Under the pieces are notes generated by a model. That model did not search any database and had not been told where the DNA came from. It saw only the letters and a program-made list of their open reading frames with translations. This document shows, one piece after another, positions 54,089-63,713 of a stretch of 64,000 bases of DNA (its first letter is position 1; every line of letters begins with the position of its first letter). The position numbers were made by a program, and so were the translations under genes. Source of the DNA: Rhizobium freirei PRF 81 (GTDB lineage Bacteria; Pseudomonadota; Alphaproteobacteria; Rhizobiales; Rhizobiaceae); the NCBI RefSeq assembly GCF_000359745.1, contig NZ_AQHN01000084.1, positions 62,001-126,000 on the forward strand. Reading direction: 5' to 3'.

Positions 54089-54113
54089 TATTCATAACCA
54101 TATAAATATGGTT
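54089..54113 (+). promoter_or_regulatory. Candidate PcaQ site / palindrome upstream of the pca transporter
   Basis: TATTCATAACC (54089-54099) is identical to the left part of the pcaQ-pcaD site. It continues as a perfect dyad AACCATAT (54096-54103), AA, ATATGGTT (54106-54113). It lies about 110 bp before pcaM. PcaQ control of the protocatechuate ABC genes is known in Sinorhizobium; the right half here departs from the canonical motif. Confidence 0.55.
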
Positions 54114-54221
54114 TGCGGCTTTTATTTCATTTTACATCACCATTTCCTATGAGAAATTGGTGGTGATCGGAATTTGAACGATCATGGGCGGCTCGAGAAA
54201 CGGCTGCCGGGAGGAGAAAGA

Positions 54222-55394
54222 ATGAAACGGTTTGTCTTGGCCGCTATTGCGGCCGTTGCCCTTGGCGGTGCTGCCTATGCCGATACCATCAAGGTCGGCG
54301 TCATCGGTCCTTTCTCGGGACCGTTCGCTCTGCAGGGGAAGAATTTCAAGGCCGGCATCGACGCCTATATGGCAATGAACGGCAAGAAGGTGGGCAAGGA
54401 CGAGGTGGAAGTGATCTACCGCGACGTGCCGCAGGCCGATCCCGCCCAGTCAAAGGCGCTGGCCCAGGAACTCGTGGTCAAAGAGAAGGTTCAGTATCTC
54501 GCCGGTTTCTACTTTACCCCGGACGCGATGGCCGTGACGCCGATCCTCAAGCAGGCCAATGTGCCGATGGTGATCTTCAATGCCGCCACTTCGGCAATCG
54601 TCACCAAGAGCCCGCTGGTCGTGCGCACCTCGTTTACCACCTGGCAGACCTCGACGCCGATCGCCAAGGTCGCCTCTGACGCAGGCGTGAAGAAGGTCAT
54701 CTCCGTCGTCAGCGATTACGGCCCGGGCGTCGATGCCGAAAATGCCTTCAAGGCCGGTTTCGAGAAACAGGGCGGCCAAGTGGTCCAGGCGATCCGCATG
54801 CCGCTTTCGACCAATGATTTCAGCCCGATCATGCAGCGCATCAAGGATTCCGGCGCGCAAGGCGTCTTCGCCTTCCTGCCGTCCGGTCCAACGACGCTCG
54901 GTTTCGTCAAGGCCTATAACGAAAACGGCCTGAAGAGCGCCGGCATCAAGCTGTTCGCGCCCGGCGACCTGACGCAGGAATCCGATCTGCCGGCGCTTGG
55001 CGACGCCGCCCTCGGCATGCAGACGACCTTCCATTATGCGATTTCGCATGACTCAGCCGAAAACAAGGCCTTCGTCGCTGCCGCCGGCAAGGCGATCGGC
55101 AATCCGGCCGAGCTGACCTTCCCGGCTGTCGGCGCCTTCGACGGCATGCACGTCATCTATAAGATGATCGAGGCGACCGGCGGCAAGCAGGATGCGCAGA
55201 AAGCGGTCGATGCCGTCAAGGGCCTGTCCTGGGTCAGCCCGCGCGGTCCGGTCGCCATCGATCCGGAAAGCCGGCATATCACGCAGAACATCTATCTGCG
55301 CGAAGTCGCCAAGGGCAGCGACGGCAAATACTACAACAAGGAAATCCAGACCTTCGAGAAGCAGGGCGATCCCGGCCTTGCTGCCGCGAAGTAA
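54222..55394 (+). CDS. pcaM: Protocatechuate-type ABC transporter, substrate-binding protein
   Basis: Periplasmic receptor of a branched-chain-amino-acid-type (HAAT) importer, 390 residues. Signal peptide MKRFVLAAIAAVALGGAAYA, then KVGVIGPFSGPFALQGKNF, the LIV-binding-protein fold opening, and SDYGPGVDAENAFKAGFEKQG in the second lobe. The gene name follows the PcaQ-regulated protocatechuate importer pcaMNVWX of Sinorhizobium meliloti; here the position right after pcaB and the PcaQ-like site support the same role. GAGGAG lies 5-6 bases before ATG 54222. The exact ligand is inferred. Confidence 0.88.
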   Translation: MKRFVLAAIAAVALGGAAYADTIKVGVIGPFSGPFALQGKNFKAGIDAYMAMNGKKVGKDEVEVIYRDVPQADPAQSKALAQELVVKEKVQYLAGFYFTPDAMAVTPILKQANVPMVIFNAATSAIVTKSPLVVRTSFTTWQTSTPIAKVASDAGVKKVISVVSDYGPGVDAENAFKAGFEKQGGQVVQAIRMPLSTNDFSPIMQRIKDSGAQGVFAFLPSGPTTLGFVKAYNENGLKSAGIKLFAPGDLTQESDLPALGDAALGMQTTFHYAISHDSAENKAFVAAAGKAIGNPAELTFPAVGAFDGMHVIYKMIEATGGKQDAQKAVDAVKGLSWVSPRGPVAIDPESRHITQNIYLREVAKGSDGKYYNKEIQTFEKQGDPGLAAAK

Positions 55395-55410
55395 GTGCTC
55401 CAGAGCCTGA

Positions 55411-55442
55411 TACCCCTGATCGGAAGCCTCCGTTCAGGGGTG
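55411..55442 (+). other. Stable hairpin between pcaM and pcaN
   Basis: ACCCCTGA (55412-55419) pairs with TCAGGGGT (55434-55441). Inside, after a T-T mismatch, CGGA (55421-55424) pairs with TCCG (55429-55432), loop AGCC. No T tract follows and pcaN starts 45 bp on. It probably protects the pcaM transcript or attenuates read-through, giving more receptor than permease. Confidence 0.6.
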
Positions 55443-55485
55443 TGACGACAGCGGTCGCGCAACAACAACCGGACCAGCGATATCA

Positions 55486-56349
55486 ATGCAAACCGTGCTC
55501 AGCATAGCAGTCGATGCCCTCGCTTACGGCATGGTGCTGTTCGTCATCTCCATCGGCCTCTCGGTCACCATGGGCCTGATGCGCGTCGTCAATCTGGCCC
55601 ATGGCGCTTTCGCCATGATCGGCGGCTATATCGCCTCTTATGCCGCACATGATCTTGGTCTTGGTTATGGCGCTGCCGTCTTGCTGGCCGTGGTGGGCAC
55701 CGTCATCATCTCCATCCCGATCGAGCGGCTGCTCTATCGGCGCATCTATGGTGCGCCGGAGTTGACGCAGGTGCTGATGACGATCGGCATCACCTTCTGC
55801 ATCATCGGCATCGCCAATTACGTCTTCGGCCCGACCTTGAAGACCATCCCCTTGCCGGGTAGCCTGCAAGGCTCCGTCGATCTCGGCTTTCGCACTATCG
55901 GCACCCATCGCATCTTCGCGATCGTTTGCGGCCTCATCGTCGCTTTGGCGCTGTGGTACACCATCGAGAAGACCTCCTTCGGCGTGAAGCTGCGCGCCTC
56001 CGTCGACAATGCCGCAATGGCGGCGGCTCTCGGCGTTCGGACGGAAGTGGTCTACGCGGTCAGTTTCGCCGTCGCCGTCGGGCTTGCCGCCTTCGGCGGC
56101 GTCGTCGGCGCCGAGCTGCTACCGGTCGAGCCCTATTATGCCCTGCGCTATATGGTGACCTTCCTCGTCGTCGTCTCCGTCGGCGGTGCTGGTTCGATCT
56201 CCGGCGCATTGCTCGCCTGCCTCATCCTCGGCTGCATCGACACGACCGGCCGTTACCTCATGCCGGAATATGGGGAATTCTTCTTCTATCTGGCCGTCAT
56301 TGCCATTGTCTGCGTCTTCCCGCGCGGCTTTGCCGGGAGAATGAAGTAA
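55486..56349 (+). CDS. pcaN: Protocatechuate-type ABC transporter, permease 1 (LivH-like)
   Basis: A 287-residue inner-membrane permease of the LivH class, about eight TM segments. It has LAYGMVLFVISIGLSVTMGL at the N-terminus, the family motif VVNLAHGAFAMIGGY, and the loop SFGVKLRASVDNAAMAAALGV. It ends VFPRGFAGR, as usual. ATG 55486 lacks a clear ribosome binding site. It forms the channel with the following LivM-like protein, one bp downstream. Confidence 0.9.
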   Translation: MQTVLSIAVDALAYGMVLFVISIGLSVTMGLMRVVNLAHGAFAMIGGYIASYAAHDLGLGYGAAVLLAVVGTVIISIPIERLLYRRIYGAPELTQVLMTIGITFCIIGIANYVFGPTLKTIPLPGSLQGSVDLGFRTIGTHRIFAIVCGLIVALALWYTIEKTSFGVKLRASVDNAAMAAALGVRTEVVYAVSFAVAVGLAAFGGVVGAELLPVEPYYALRYMVTFLVVVSVGGAGSISGALLACLILGCIDTTGRYLMPEYGEFFFYLAVIAIVCVFPRGFAGRMK

Positions 56350-56350
56350 C

Positions 56351-57355
56351 ATGGCTTTGACCCTTGAAAGAGAGACGGCTGTGACCGTGACCAGACATCG
56401 TACATTCGGGCTGGACCTGATCGCGGTCGCGGTCATCGTCGTCGCGGCTGCCGCCGGCTACCTGCTATTTCCCGATAACCTCGCGCTTCTCACCCGTCTG
56501 ATCGCGATCGCGCTTCTCGTGCTGTCGCTCGATCTCGTCACAGGCTATTGCGGCGTAGCGACCCTCGGCCACGCAGCGCTGTTCGGCGCCGGCGCCTATG
56601 CCGCCGGCATAGCGTCTGCTCATTACGGCATCAACGATCCGCTGCTGATGACGCTTGCCGGCATTGTCGCCGGAGCCATCGCCGGCCTGGTCTGTGGCGT
56701 CGTTATCTTGAGAGCGCATGGATTGCCGCAACTCGTGCTGTCGATCGCCCTGGTCTATCTATTCCACGAATTCGCCAACAAAGCGTCGAGCTGGACGGGC
56801 GGCAGCGACGGATTGTCGGGCATTTCAGCCGATCCGCTGTTCGGCACTTTCGAATTCGATCTCTACGGGCATACGGCTTACCTCTATGGCGTTGCGCTGC
56901 TGTTGATCGCGCTTGTGCTGCTGCGCTTCCTCGTGCGTTCGCCCTTCGGGATGCTTTGCCGCGGCATCCGGCAGGATCCTTTGCGCATCCGCGCCATGGG
57001 TGCCTCGCCGACAGTGGCGCTGATCAAGATGTATATGATTTCCGGTGCGGTTGCAGGTATCGGTGGCGCGCTGAACGCGATCTCGACGCAGGTCGTCGGC
57101 CTCGACAGCCTCTCCTTCACGCAATCGGCCGAGGCGCTCGTCATGCTCGTGCTTGGCGGCACCGGGTCGCTGTTCGGCGCACTCGTCGGCACGCTGATAT
57201 TCATGCTGTTCGAGGATTACGTCTCCGCCGCCAATCCCTTCCATTGGCTGACGATCGTCGGCGCTTTGTTGATCCTCGTCGTTCTCTTCGCGCCGAAGGG
57301 CATCTACGGCACGGCCGCCGCCTATGTGGCTCGCCGCAGCGAGGCGCGGACATGA
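56351..57355 (+). CDS. pcaV: Protocatechuate-type ABC transporter, permease 2 (LivM-like)
   Basis: A 334-residue LivM-class permease. After a hydrophilic start it shows LSLDLVTGYCGVATLGHAALF, the LivM counterpart of the LivH NLAHG motif, then SPFGMLCRGIRQDPLRIRAMG (cytoplasmic loop contacting the ATPases), and ends FAPKGIYGTAAAYV. It overlaps the ATPase gene by 4 bp. Together with PcaN it makes the heterodimeric channel. Confidence 0.9.
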   Translation: MALTLERETAVTVTRHRTFGLDLIAVAVIVVAAAAGYLLFPDNLALLTRLIAIALLVLSLDLVTGYCGVATLGHAALFGAGAYAAGIASAHYGINDPLLMTLAGIVAGAIAGLVCGVVILRAHGLPQLVLSIALVYLFHEFANKASSWTGGSDGLSGISADPLFGTFEFDLYGHTAYLYGVALLLIALVLLRFLVRSPFGMLCRGIRQDPLRIRAMGASPTVALIKMYMISGAVAGIGGALNAISTQVVGLDSLSFTQSAEALVMLVLGGTGSLFGALVGTLIFMLFEDYVSAANPFHWLTIVGALLILVVLFAPKGIYGTAAAYVARRSEART

Positions 57356-58116
57356 GCGCGATCTTCGAAGTCAGCAATCTGAAGAAGGCATTCGGCGGTC
57401 TGACGGTGACGAACAATGTCAGCCTGTCGATGGCGCCGGGAGATCGCGTTGCCCTGATCGGCCCGAACGGCGCCGGCAAGACCAGCTTCGTCAATCTTGT
57501 AACAGGCAATCTGCCGGCGGATTCTGGCGAGGTGCGCATCGCGGGGCAGAACGTCAACAAAGTCGATGCCATCGGCCGGGTGAGGCGCGGTCTGGTGCGT
57601 TCGTTCCAGGTGACGCGGCTGTTTCAGGACATGACGCCGGCCGAACATGTCGGCATGGCTGTGCTGCAGCGGACGGGCCGCTCCGGCCGCATGTTCGGCA
57701 ATTTCCTCGCCATGCGCGATGTCATGGCCGAGACGGAGGAACTGCTCGGCACGCTCGGTCTCGCAGCCCTCGCGCATCGCAAAGTCAGCGAGATTGCTTA
57801 CGGCCAGCAGCGGCTGTTGGAAATTGCCGTTGCCATGGCCTTGAAGCCGAAAGTGCTTCTGCTCGACGAGCCTGCCGCGGGCGTGCCGCAGAGCGATACC
57901 GGCCGCATCGAGCAGGCACTGGCCGATCTGCCCGCCGATCTCGCCGTGCTGATAATCGAGCATGACATGGATCTCGTCTTCCGCTTCGCCAAGCGCGTGG
58001 GCGTGCTCGCCGCCGGTACGATCATATTCGATGGATCACCGAAAGACGTGACGCAGGATGCGCGTGTGCGCGAAGCCTACCTTGGGAGCTACGCCAATGC
58101 CGGCCACGCCGCTTGA
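57352..58116 (+). CDS. pcaW: Protocatechuate-type ABC transporter, ATPase 1 (LivG-like)
   Basis: A 254-residue ABC ATPase: Walker A GPNGAGKTSFVNLV, Q-loop region SFQVTRLFQDMT, LivG-type signature IAYGQQRLLEIA (as usual for the class, not LSGGQ), Walker B VLLLDEPAAGV, and the switch His in IIEHDMDLVF. It energises the PcaNV channel with PcaX. The end overlaps the start of the next ATPase gene by 20 bp. Confidence 0.92.
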   Translation: MSAIFEVSNLKKAFGGLTVTNNVSLSMAPGDRVALIGPNGAGKTSFVNLVTGNLPADSGEVRIAGQNVNKVDAIGRVRRGLVRSFQVTRLFQDMTPAEHVGMAVLQRTGRSGRMFGNFLAMRDVMAETEELLGTLGLAALAHRKVSEIAYGQQRLLEIAVAMALKPKVLLLDEPAAGVPQSDTGRIEQALADLPADLAVLIIEHDMDLVFRFAKRVGVLAAGTIIFDGSPKDVTQDARVREAYLGSYANAGHAA

Positions 58117-58813
58117 AGTGGAAAATCTGTCGGCCGGCTACGGTCCGACGCGCGTGCTGGAAGGAGTTTCGTTTTCCGTGCCGGCCGGCGGCCGGCTCGC
58201 CGTGCTCGGCCGTAACGGCATGGGCAAGAGCACGCTGCTTGCCACGCTTGCCGGGCAGACCCGGCGCTATGATGGCCGTATCCGGTTGGGTTCGGCCGAC
58301 ATCGCCGGCCTGCCAAGTGCCAGGCGTGCCCATCAGGGCCTTGGCTATGTGCCGCAGACGCGCGACGTCTTTCCGACATTAACGGTCGAGGAAAATCTCT
58401 CCGTCGGGCTAAAGGGACGACCCAAAAGTGCTCTGCAGGAAGCCTTTGACATGTTCCCGCGCTTGAAGGAGCGCCGCCGGAACCTTGGCGGCCAGCTTTC
58501 CGGCGGCGAGCAGCAGATGCTGTCGACCGCGCGCACGATCCTCGGCCGTCCTTCCGTCCTGCTTCTCGACGAGCCGCTGGAGGGGCTTGCTCCCGTCATC
58601 TGCGAGGAGTTGATGGCCGCCTTCGCCAAGCTCGCCAAATCGGGCGACATGACGATCCTGCTCGTCGAACAGCGCATCCAGAGTGCGCTCGATTTTGCCA
58701 GCGATGTCATCATTCTGGAGCGCGGCCGGCTTGCCTGGAAGGGGACGCCCGAGGCGCTCGCCAAGGATCATCATGCGGTCGAACGCCTGCTCGGCGTCGG
58801 CGGGTTGCACTAG
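58097..58813 (+). CDS. pcaX: Protocatechuate-type ABC transporter, ATPase 2 (LivF-like)
   Basis: A 238-residue LivF-class ATPase with Walker A GRNGMGKSTLLATL, Q-loop YVPQTRDVFPTLTVEENL, signature LSGGEQQMLSTARTI, Walker B LLLDEPLEGLAP and switch region LVEQRIQSAL (Gln replacing His, normal in LivF). The ATG at 58097 follows MPATPLEVENLSAGYG logic and lies inside the end of pcaW. Last gene of the transporter operon. Confidence 0.92.
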   Translation: MPATPLEVENLSAGYGPTRVLEGVSFSVPAGGRLAVLGRNGMGKSTLLATLAGQTRRYDGRIRLGSADIAGLPSARRAHQGLGYVPQTRDVFPTLTVEENLSVGLKGRPKSALQEAFDMFPRLKERRRNLGGQLSGGEQQMLSTARTILGRPSVLLLDEPLEGLAPVICEELMAAFAKLAKSGDMTILLVEQRIQSALDFASDVIILERGRLAWKGTPEALAKDHHAVERLLGVGGLH

Positions 58814-58945
58814 CGCTCCCGCCGCTTCCGGCTCGATAGCAGCAGTGCGGCTCGGCGATGGCGCGATGCGTGTGCAGGCGCAATTGCGGTGGCTGTTCCG
58901 TTTGTCGTAAGCATTACGCCTGCTTGGTTTCAGAGGAGATGAGAC

Positions 58946-59338
58946 ATGGACCGGTTCACCGGTGGCTGCCTGTGCGGCAAAGTAAGATTTGTGGCGTTGG
59001 GGCACCCCTACCGGGTCGGCATCTGCCATTGTCTCGATTGCCGCAAGTTTCATGGCGCGCTTTTTCACGCCTCCGCGATCTTTCCTGAGGATGCCGTGAC
59101 GAGCGAGGGCGAGACGAGCAACTACGGCGGACGGTTTTTCTGCCCCCACTGCGGCTCGTCCGTCTTCTCGCGAAGCGCAGATGAAATTGAAATCAATCTC
59201 GGGTCACTCGATGCTCCTGATCAGCTGACGCCGACTTACGAACTCTGGACCATCCGCCGCGAATCCTGGTTGCCGCCGTTTCCGCTCGCAAGACGATACG
59301 AGCGCGATCGCGAGGCGGCGGGCCGCTCGGAGGATTAG
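58946..59338 (+). CDS. GFA-family (glutathione-dependent formaldehyde-activating-like) protein
   Basis: A 130-residue zinc-binding protein of the GFA/CENP-V fold: [29 protein letters not shown] and [13 protein letters not shown] provide the Cys ligands of two zinc sites. The original GFA enzyme condenses formaldehyde with glutathione, but most family members have unknown substrates. GAGGAG lies 7 bases before ATG 58946. It stands alone between the pca transporter and a 5-oxoprolinase gene, which also relates to glutathione, perhaps coincidentally. Confidence 0.9.
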   Translation: MDRFTGGCLCGKVRFVALGHPYRVGICHCLDCRKFHGALFHASAIFPEDAVTSEGETSNYGGRFFCPHCGSSVFSRSADEIEINLGSLDAPDQLTPTYELWTIRRESWLPPFPLARRYERDREAAGRSED

Positions 59339-59472
59339 GGCGCACTCGCACCGGGGATTATACTGATAAAACCAGTCGACGGCGCTCGCCTTCAGGAATT
59401 CATGTTGACGACAAAACGTTGACGATTTATCGATATATTATCATTGTTGGCGTCGTTCTGCTGGAGGCGGAT

Positions 59473-62400
59473 TTGTCGGAGAACATTTCGGGTCGTTGGG
59501 ATTTCTGGATCGATCGCGGCGGCACCTTTACCGACGTCGTCGGACGCGATCCGTCCGGCACGCTCCACGCCCGCAAGGTTCTCTCGGAAAATCCCGAGGC
59601 CTATCGCGATGCGGCCGTTCACGGCATCCGCCTGCATCTCGGTCTCGGCAAGGGCGAGCCGGTTCCCGAAGATGCGATCGGCGAGGTCCGCATGGGCACG
59701 ACGGTTGCCACCAATGCGCTGCTCGAGCGCAAGGGCGAGCGCCTCGCTCTGGTGACGACGAAGGGGTTCCGGGACGCGCTGCGCATCGGCTATCAGGAGC
59801 GCAAGAAGATCTTCGCGACCGAGATCGTCAAGCCGGAAGCGCTCTATGAAGATGTCGTCGAGATCGAGGAGCGCGTGCTTGCCGACGGCACCGTCGAGCT
59901 TGCCCTGGACGAGAAAGCCGCCGAGGCGGCGCTGCTCAAGCTTCTCGCCAAGGGCTATCGCTCTGTCGCCATCGTCTTCATGCATGCTTACAAGTTTCCG
60001 GCACATGAGGCTGCTGTTGCTAAAATCGCGAGATCTATCGGCTTCGAACAGGTCTCGGTCAGCCACGAAGTCTCACCGCTGATCAAGCTCGTCGGCCGTG
60101 GCGATACCGCTGTCATCGACGCCTATCTCTCGCCGGTGCTGGGTCGTTATATCGGTCAGGTCTGCGATGAGCTCGATGTTGAGCGCACCGGCGCGCGCGT
60201 CATGTTCATGATGTCGTCGGGCGGGTTGACGGCCGCCGATATGTTCCAGGGCAAGGACGCCATCCTCTCGGGTCCGGCCGGCGGCGTGGTCGGGCTAGCA
60301 AAGACCGGCGAGCAGGCAGGCTTTGCCAATGTCATCGGCTTCGACATGGGCGGCACCTCGACCGACGTGGCGCATTTCGACGGCGAATACGAGCGTGCCT
60401 TTGAAACAGAAGTGGCCGGCGTGCGCGTGCGTGCGCCGATGATGCTGATCCATACGGTGGCGGCAGGCGGCGGCTCGATCCTGCATTTCGATGGCGATCG
60501 CTTTCGCGTCGGCCCGGATTCGGCAGGCGCTTTTCCAGGTCCGGCTTGCTATCGCAATGGCGGACCGCTTGCCGTCACCGATGCCAACGTCATGGCCGGC
60601 AAGCTCCTGCCGGAGTTCTTCCCCTCCATCTTCGGTCCCAACCAGGACCAGCCGCTGGATGTCGAAACGGTGCGAGCCAAGTTCGCGGTACTCGCAGCCG
60701 AAATCGGCGACGGCCGCAGCCCGGAAGATGTGGCCGACGGCTTCATCCGCATCGCCGTTGCCAACATGGTCGAGGCGATCAAGAAGATCTCGGTGCAGCG
60801 CGGCTATGACGTGACGCGTTATGCCCTGAACTGCTTTGGCGGCGCCGGCGGGCAGCACGCCTGCCTCGTGGCCGATGCGCTCGGCATGAAGAGCATTCTT
60901 CTGCATCCGATGTCCGGCCTTCTCTCGGCCTATGGCATGGGACTTGCCGACATCAGGGCAACGCGCCAAAAGGCGCTTGGCGTTCCGCTCGATGATGCCG
61001 CACCGGCGGCGATCGCGGCGCTTGGCAGCGAATTGCGCGGCGATTGCGTGCCCGAACTGGAAGCGCAGGGCGTCGCAACAGCTGAAATCAAGACAGTGCA
61101 GCGCGCCCATATCCGCTATGCCGGCACCGACACGCTGCTCGCGGTCGAGACGACCTTCCCCGAGATCGACGATCCCGCGCGGCTGCGCAGCCAGTTCGAG
61201 ACGTTGCACAAGCGCCGCTTCGGCTTCGTTGCCGAGGACAAGCCGCTCGTCGTGGAAGCTGTCGAGATCGAAACCATCGGCGGCGCGGCTGCCGATATCG
61301 CGGTCGAGTTGGGGGCGCCTGCAGAGGGCGAGGCTGAAGCCGCAAGGCGCACTGTCTTCTATTCGAACGGCGAAAGCCACGGAGCGGCCGTTGTCCTGCG
61401 CCAGGCGATCAAGCCGGGCCAGACCGTGACCGGCCCGGCCATCGTCATCGAGCCGAACCAGACGATCGTCATCGAGGACGGCTGGCAGGCGCAGCTGACC
61501 GCCAAGGATCATATCGTCCTCAAGCGGATCAAGGCGCTGCCGGAACGCAACGCCATCGGCACCAAGGCCGATCCCGTCATGCTGGAGATCTTCAACAATC
61601 TCTTCATGTCGATCGCCGAGCAGATGGGCATGACGCTGCAGAACACGGCCTATTCGGTCAACATCAAGGAGCGGCTGGATTTCTCCTGCGCCGTCTTCGA
61701 TGCGGAAGGCAATCTGGTTGCCAACGCGCCGCATATGCCGGTTCATCTCGGCTCGATGGACGCGTCCGTGGCAACCGCGATCCGCGAAAACGCGGTCATC
61801 CATCCGGGCGATGTTTTCCTGATCAATGCGCCTTACAATGGCGGCACGCATCTGCCCGATCTCACCGTCTGCACCCCGGTCTTTGACGATGCCGGCCAAA
61901 TGATCCGCTTCTGGGTCGCCAGCCGTGGCCATCACGCCGATATTGGCGGCATTTCGCCGGGATCGATGTCGCCGCTCGCCACTCATATCGAGGAGGAAGG
62001 CGTCTATATCGACAATTTCAAGCTGCTCGATCGTGGTCGCTTCTGTGAGGCAGAGCTTACTAAGCTGCTGACCGGCGCGCGCTATCCGGTGCGCACGCTC
62101 GCGCAGAACATCAATGATCTGAAGGCCCAGGTCGCCGCCAACGAAAAAGGCGTGGCCGAACTGAAGAAGATGATTGCGCTCTTCGGCGAAGATGTGGTCG
62201 ACGCCTATATGGGTCACGTTCAGGACAACGCCGCCGAAAGCGTGCGCCGCGTTCTCGACCGTCTATCGGATGGCGAATTCAGCTATGAGATGGATCAGGG
62301 CTGCAAGATCGTCGTCAAGATCTCGATCGACAAGGACAAGCGCGAGGCAACGGTCGATTTCGCCGGTACATCCGCACAGCGCCCGGACAATTTCAATGCG

Positions 62401-63099
62401 CCGCAGCCGGTAACGCGTGCCGCCGTGCTCTATGTCTTCCGTGTTCTCGTCGAGGCCGATATTCCGATGAATGCCGGCTGCCTGCGGCCGATCCGGATCA
62501 TCATTCCCGAAGGCACCATGCTGACGCCGAAATATCCGGCAGCTGTCGTCGCCGGCAATGTCGAGGTCAGCCAGGCCGTGACCAACTGCCTGTTCGGCGC
62601 GGTCGAGGCGCTTGCCGCTGCGCAAGGGACGATGAACAATCTGACCTTCGGCAACGACGCCTATCAGTATTACGAGACGATCTGCTCCGGTGCGCCGGCA
62701 GGACCGGGCTTCAATGGTGCCGATGCCGTCCACACGCACATGACCAATTCGCGTCTCACCGATCCCGAAATTCTCGAGACGCGTTTTCCGGTCGTGCTGG
62801 AGGATTTCCACATTCGCCCGAATTCCGGCGGGCGCGGCAAATGGAATTCGGGCAACGGCACGCAGCGCACCATCCGCACCCGCGAAAAGCTGGAATTCGC
62901 GATCCTGTCGGGCCATCGGCGTGTGGCGCCCTTCGGCGTCAAGGGCGGTGAGGCGGGGCAGACCGGGCGCAATTATGTCCGCCGCAACGATGGCAAGATC
63001 GAGGAATTGATCGGCTCGGCCCATACCGTGCTTGAGGCCGGCGAAGCCTTTACCGTCGTGACCCCGACCGGCGGCGGTTACGGAAAGCGGGGCGAATAG
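59473..63099 (+). CDS. 5-oxoprolinase (fused hydantoinase A/B)
   Basis: ATP-dependent hydrolase for 5-oxoproline (pyroglutamate) or a related hydantoin, 1208 residues, the full length of OplA-type enzymes. The HyuA half opens [18 protein letters not shown] and contains [28 protein letters not shown] and [19 protein letters not shown] (nucleotide-binding). The HyuB half starts near residue 700 at [20 protein letters not shown], with [13 protein letters not shown] and [15 protein letters not shown]. No ATG is available. I chose TTG 59473 with GGAGG 5 bases upstream over TTG 59419. 5-oxoprolinase versus N-methylhydantoinase cannot be settled by sequence. Confidence 0.93.
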   Translation: MSENISGRWDFWIDRGGTFTDVVGRDPSGTLHARKVLSENPEAYRDAAVHGIRLHLGLGKGEPVPEDAIGEVRMGTTVATNALLERKGERLALVTTKGFRDALRIGYQERKKIFATEIVKPEALYEDVVEIEERVLADGTVELALDEKAAEAALLKLLAKGYRSVAIVFMHAYKFPAHEAAVAKIARSIGFEQVSVSHEVSPLIKLVGRGDTAVIDAYLSPVLGRYIGQVCDELDVERTGARVMFMMSSGGLTAADMFQGKDAILSGPAGGVVGLAKTGEQAGFANVIGFDMGGTSTDVAHFDGEYERAFETEVAGVRVRAPMMLIHTVAAGGGSILHFDGDRFRVGPDSAGAFPGPACYRNGGPLAVTDANVMAGKLLPEFFPSIFGPNQDQPLDVETVRAKFAVLAAEIGDGRSPEDVADGFIRIAVANMVEAIKKISVQRGYDVTRYALNCFGGAGGQHACLVADALGMKSILLHPMSGLLSAYGMGLADIRATRQKALGVPLDDAAPAAIAALGSELRGDCVPELEAQGVATAEIKTVQRAHIRYAGTDTLLAVETTFPEIDDPARLRSQFETLHKRRFGFVAEDKPLVVEAVEIETIGGAAADIAVELGAPAEGEAEAARRTVFYSNGESHGAAVVLRQAIKPGQTVTGPAIVIEPNQTIVIEDGWQAQLTAKDHIVLKRIKALPERNAIGTKADPVMLEIFNNLFMSIAEQMGMTLQNTAYSVNIKERLDFSCAVFDAEGNLVANAPHMPVHLGSMDASVATAIRENAVIHPGDVFLINAPYNGGTHLPDLTVCTPVFDDAGQMIRFWVASRGHHADIGGISPGSMSPLATHIEEEGVYIDNFKLLDRGRFCEAELTKLLTGARYPVRTLAQNINDLKAQVAANEKGVAELKKMIALFGEDVVDAYMGHVQDNAAESVRRVLDRLSDGEFSYEMDQGCKIVVKISIDKDKREATVDFAGTSAQRPDNFNAPQPVTRAAVLYVFRVLVEADIPMNAGCLRPIRIIIPEGTMLTPKYPAAVVAGNVEVSQAVTNCLFGAVEALAAAQGTMNNLTFGNDAYQYYETICSGAPAGPGFNGADAVHTHMTNSRLTDPEILETRFPVVLEDFHIRPNSGGRGKWNSGNGTQRTIRTREKLEFAILSGHRRVAPFGVKGGEAGQTGRNYVRRNDGKIEELIGSAHTVLEAGEAFTVVTPTGGGYGKRGE

Positions 63100-63185
63100 G
63101 AATGTAATGCCGAGGCAGGGCGACAGTCGACGCCCGGCTTCGGCGATCTTGAAGGTGTCGTGATCCGGTTCGAAGGAGTTTTCAG

Positions 63186-63713
63186 GTGACGTCTGAGGAA
63201 AAGAGTAAGCGACGCGAATTGATCGTATCGTCGGCCCATCTTGCAGGTGGCAGTTCGCCGGCTCTCTCAGAGCTGGAATACGGGTCGATCCTCTTTTCCC
63301 ATGCCTTCAATCGGTGGCTTGTCCGCTGCATGGCGGCGGCCGGCGTGCCCGGCCTTTCGCCGGTCGAGATCCTCATCATCCATTCGGTGCGGCATCGCGA
63401 CAGGCCGAAAACGCTTGCCGATCTCTGCCTCGTCCTCGACATCGAGGATACGCATGTGGCCAATTACGCCATCAAGAAGCTGGAGGCGGCGGGCCTCGTC
63501 AAAAGCGGCAAGGCCGGCAAGGAAAAGACGATCCGGGTTACCGACAAGGGCCTGGACGCGCTGAAGCGCTACACCGAAATTCGCGAGCGGCTGCTGGTGG
63601 AGGCGACCAAGGTGTCAGGTCTCTCGCAGGACGGCCTCTCTGATATCGCCTCGCATCTCAGAGCACTGTCCGGCTATTACGAACAGGCCGCACGCTCGGC
63701 AGCTACGCTGTAA
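63186..63713 (+). CDS. MarR-type winged-helix regulator
   Basis: A 175-residue regulator. The winged helix is visible as LSPVEILIIHSVRHRDRPKTLADLC (read in two parts LSPVEILIIHSVR and KTLADLCLVLDIED), then HVANYAIKKLEAAGLVKSGKAGKEKTI as recognition helix and wing (HVANYAIKKLE, GLVKSGKAGKEKTI). A C-terminal helix probably dimerises. The start is GTG 63186 with AAGGAG 7 bases upstream. Lying 86 bp after the oxoprolinase gene on the same strand, it may be cotranscribed and regulate it. Confidence 0.87.
   Translation: MTSEEKSKRRELIVSSAHLAGGSSPALSELEYGSILFSHAFNRWLVRCMAAAGVPGLSPVEILIIHSVRHRDRPKTLADLCLVLDIEDTHVANYAIKKLEAAGLVKSGKAGKEKTIRVTDKGLDALKRYTEIRERLLVEATKVSGLSQDGLSDIASHLRALSGYYEQAARSAATL

Noticed and set aside
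60295-62217. Very long open frame (640 codons) on the strand opposite the 5-oxoprolinase gene
   Set aside because: High-G+C codon use produces antisense frames; it is Arg/His-rich with no family motif, while the sense strand encodes a full hydantoinase A/B.
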